Assembly (NCBI GenBank): GCA_018222605.1
Contig: JAAEZZ010000003.1
Location: 62,001 to 126,000 of the forward strand
Source of the DNA: Alphaproteobacteria bacterium
GTDB taxonomy: Bacteria; Pseudomonadota; Alphaproteobacteria; Caulobacterales; Hyphomonadaceae
Length of the DNA: 64,000 nt
Direction of reading: 5' to 3'
Part shown: positions 62,309-64,000 of the stretch, one piece after another
How positions within the stretch are numbered: the first letter of the stretch is position 1
How the letters are laid out: each line of letters starts with the position of its first letter
Translations under genes and position numbers: made by a program
The notes under the pieces: model-generated
The model's input: only the letters and a program-made list of their open reading frames with translations
Database searches by the model: none
Told to the model about the DNA's origin: nothing

Positions 62309-63757
62309 CTATCCTGCCCACACAGGTGGACGCCGATGCGCCCAGGGCTGTGCCCGTTCCAATTGTCCGGCCAGAGAGTACAGCAAGGCCTCGCTGCCAT
62401 AACGCCCGCCAAACATCATTCCAATCGGCAGCCCCTTTGGGGCCGCTTCAGTTGGCGGCGTCCAGTGGAGCGGCACAGACATGGCCGGGGCCCCGATCTG
62501 GTTGAAAAACGGGCAATGCGGCGAAAAGCTCGCCACGGCAGCGCCCATCGACTCCGGATCAGCTGTCAGGGCCATCACGCCCAATTTTTCCGGCGCCCGC
62601 GACAGGGTTGGCGTCAGGATCAGATCATATCCACCCTCATTCAGGAATGTTTCGAAAATGATGGCATTTTCGTTGAACTGATTGTTCGCCCTGGCCAGTT
62701 CCACCATCGGCACCGTGCGCCCCAGATTGGACATGGCCAGCGTAATCGGCTCCAGCTCGTCTTCGCGAGGCTGACGCCCGATCATCGCGGCACGGTCATC
62801 TATCATGGCGGCAATGTTGGCGGAGATCGTGAAAAGCGCCGCCTTGCTTATTGCCTGCCCGTCTATCTGCGGCGCGGCCTCCACCACGGTATGGCCAAGG
62901 TCTTCCAGCAGTTTCACCGTCGCCGCCAGCCCGACTGCGGCATCCTCATCCGGCTCGGTGCCATTCGGCGCGATACGCCATAGCGCAATCTTCAGCTGCT
63001 TCGGATCACGCGACACCTCTTCGAGAAAAGGCCGCTCCGGCTTGGGCGCCTGATAGCGATTGCCGGTTTCCGGACCATGCGTTGCATCCATCAGGGCAGC
63101 ATTATCCCGCACGCTGCGGCTAAGGGCATGAATTGTGGAGAGGCCATTCCAGTTCTCCGTGCGCCCTGGCCCCATCGGAATGCGCCCGCGAGAAGGCTTC
63201 ATTCCGAACAGGCCGCAACACGCCGCCGGAATGCGGATGGATCCGCCCCCATCGCTGGCCTGCGCCATGGGCAATACACCCGCCGCCACCGCCGCAGACG
63301 CCCCACCGGATGAGCCGCCTGACGTGCGGGTCACATCCCAGGGGTTTCGGGTCTGGCCATAGAGCGTGGACTCGGTGGTCGTCGTCAGGCCAAATTCAGG
63401 ACTGGTCGTCTGGCCAAAGAAGACAAGACCCGCATCCCGGTAGCGCTGGGTCAGCGTAGAGTCCCGGCTGGCAATATTTCCCTTCCAGCTGGCCGATCCA
63501 TTGGTCAGCGGTGCGCCTTTGACTTCGACGGCCAGATCCTTCGTCACGAAGGGCACGCCAGCGAAAGGGCCCGTCTGGTCTCCCTTCGACAATTGCTGCT
63601 TCGCAAGATCGGGATAGAGCGCCGAGAAGCAATTCAGATCGCCCTGCACGGCCTCTGCCCGCTGCATGGCTTCGTCCAGCAATTCACTGGCGGATATCTG
63701 ACGCGTCCTGACAAGTTCTGCCAGGCCCATAGCGTCATAGTCGGAATATTCCTTCAT
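62309..63757 (-). CDS. amidase, amidase-signature family
   Basis: A 482-residue Ser-cisSer-Lys amidase. Lys73 in FVTKDLAV, the glycine-rich signature [16 protein letters not shown] with cis-Ser149, and nucleophile Ser173 in [26 protein letters not shown]. It hydrolyses small amides or aryl amides; not GatA by context (no gatB or gatC). ATG 63757 chosen; eight upstream in-frame codons are unlike the family. Confidence 0.92.
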   Translation of the reverse strand: MKEYSDYDAMGLAELVRTRQISASELLDEAMQRAEAVQGDLNCFSALYPDLAKQQLSKGDQTGPFAGVPFVTKDLAVEVKGAPLTNGSASWKGNIASRDSTLTQRYRDAGLVFFGQTTSPEFGLTTTTESTLYGQTRNPWDVTRTSGGSSGGASAAVAAGVLPMAQASDGGGSIRIPAACCGLFGMKPSRGRIPMGPGRTENWNGLSTIHALSRSVRDNAALMDATHGPETGNRYQAPKPERPFLEEVSRDPKQLKIALWRIAPNGTEPDEDAAVGLAATVKLLEDLGHTVVEAAPQIDGQAISKAALFTISANIAAMIDDRAAMIGRQPREDELEPITLAMSNLGRTVPMVELARANNQFNENAIIFETFLNEGGYDLILTPTLSRAPEKLGVMALTADPESMGAAVASFSPHCPFFNQIGAPAMSVPLHWTPPTEAAPKGLPIGMMFGGRYGSEALLYSLAGQLERAQPWAHRRPPVWAG

Positions 63758-63819
63758 GGCCTCACTCCCTTTTTCTCGCATACTGGAATGTATGCGCAGG
63801 GAAGGAAAGCCCTTCAGGC

Positions 63820-64000
63820 CTAGTCCTTGTGGCGGCGACGCTCAGGGCCGCGGGCCAGACGTTCAGCCATCATGGCCCGCTTGCCCGGGCCCATCGCCTC
63901 CAGCCGGTCAATCATCGCCTCATGCGCTACGGCATGCACGCGTTCATCAGACGCGCGGAGTTTTCGGAAGGCCTCCTCCACGGCAGGTCGGTCGAAAGGC
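63820..64000 (-). CDS. periplasmic heavy-metal-sensor-like protein, C-terminal part
   Basis: Partial; the 5' end is beyond the window. The visible 59 residues read DRPAVEEAFRKLRASDERVHAVAHEAMIDRLEAMGPGKRAM and end in an Arg-rich tail. The helical pattern with RLEAMGPGKR resembles Spy/CnrX-like periplasmic heavy-metal sensors. It lies 63 bp downstream of the amidase start on the same strand. Confidence 0.5.
   Translation of the reverse strand, partial: PFDRPAVEEAFRKLRASDERVHAVAHEAMIDRLEAMGPGKRAMMAERLARGPERRRHKD

Noticed and set aside
1-64000. CRISPR arrays, insertion-sequence transposases, rRNA genes
   Set aside because: No regularly spaced repeats, transposase-like proteins or rRNA sequence were seen anywhere in the window.

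Overview
The window reads as an alphaproteobacterial chromosome carrying most of a large integrative and conjugative element (ICE). The right third has an alphaproteobacterial core order (murA, DUF2948, hisD, UPF0262 on one strand) plus an NDUFS4-type complex I subunit and split-subunit methylmalonyl-CoA mutase. A Caulobacterales/Hyphomonadaceae-type host is my best guess. That placement rests on gene content and order only.

Left part (1-12,004), catabolic cargo. It holds the end of an adrenodoxin-type ferredoxin and a two-subunit acyl-CoA dehydrogenase of the kind used in steroid or side-chain degradation. Next comes a self-contained uptake and hydrolysis cluster: serine hydrolase, GntR/FCD regulator, TonB-dependent receptor, M28-like lipoprotein and type-B carboxylesterase. 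A perfect 12-bp palindrome, ATTATCGATAAT, occurs four times, in every promoter region of this cluster and apparently nowhere else in the intergenic DNA. It is very likely the regulator's operator. The cargo ends with a decapitated acetaldehyde dehydrogenase and an intact 4-hydroxy-2-oxovalerate aldolase.

Middle part (12,229-41,725), ICE backbone. It has a DUF6499-DUF2285 activator, a GNAT acetyltransferase, ArdA antirestriction, a ParB-like protein, DUF736, an excisionase-like HTH protein, TraF peptidase, a DUF3363 relaxase, VirD4/TraG, a CopG-type protein, trbBCDEJLFGI, DUF2274, a second HTH protein and a nucleotidyltransferase. Between relaxase and coupling protein sits a defence island: a Hachiman-like nuclease-helicase pair, an unknown small protein, and a SIR2-APAZ plus short Argonaute (SPARSA-type) operon. 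The element ends at a displaced 3' half of tRNA-Pro(TGG). The complete tRNA should therefore lie left of the window, so the catabolic genes are probably ICE cargo.

Right part (41,753-64,000), chromosome. It contains the complex I subunit, tRNA-Arg(TCT), an acyl-CoA ligase, the hisD/murA block, tRNA-Thr(GGT), glycerol kinase followed by a porin gene remnant, and a phage-type holin/M15 endolysin pair. It continues with a nitronate monooxygenase-like enzyme, a GH43 glycosidase lipoprotein, mutA and mutB with a lipoprotein gene between them, a methyltransferase, YbjQ, a small metalloprotease, a GFA-family protein, a YbjN protein, an amidase and a partial heavy-metal-sensor-like gene. hisD carries a 12-bp tandem repeat built from DnaA-box-like units.
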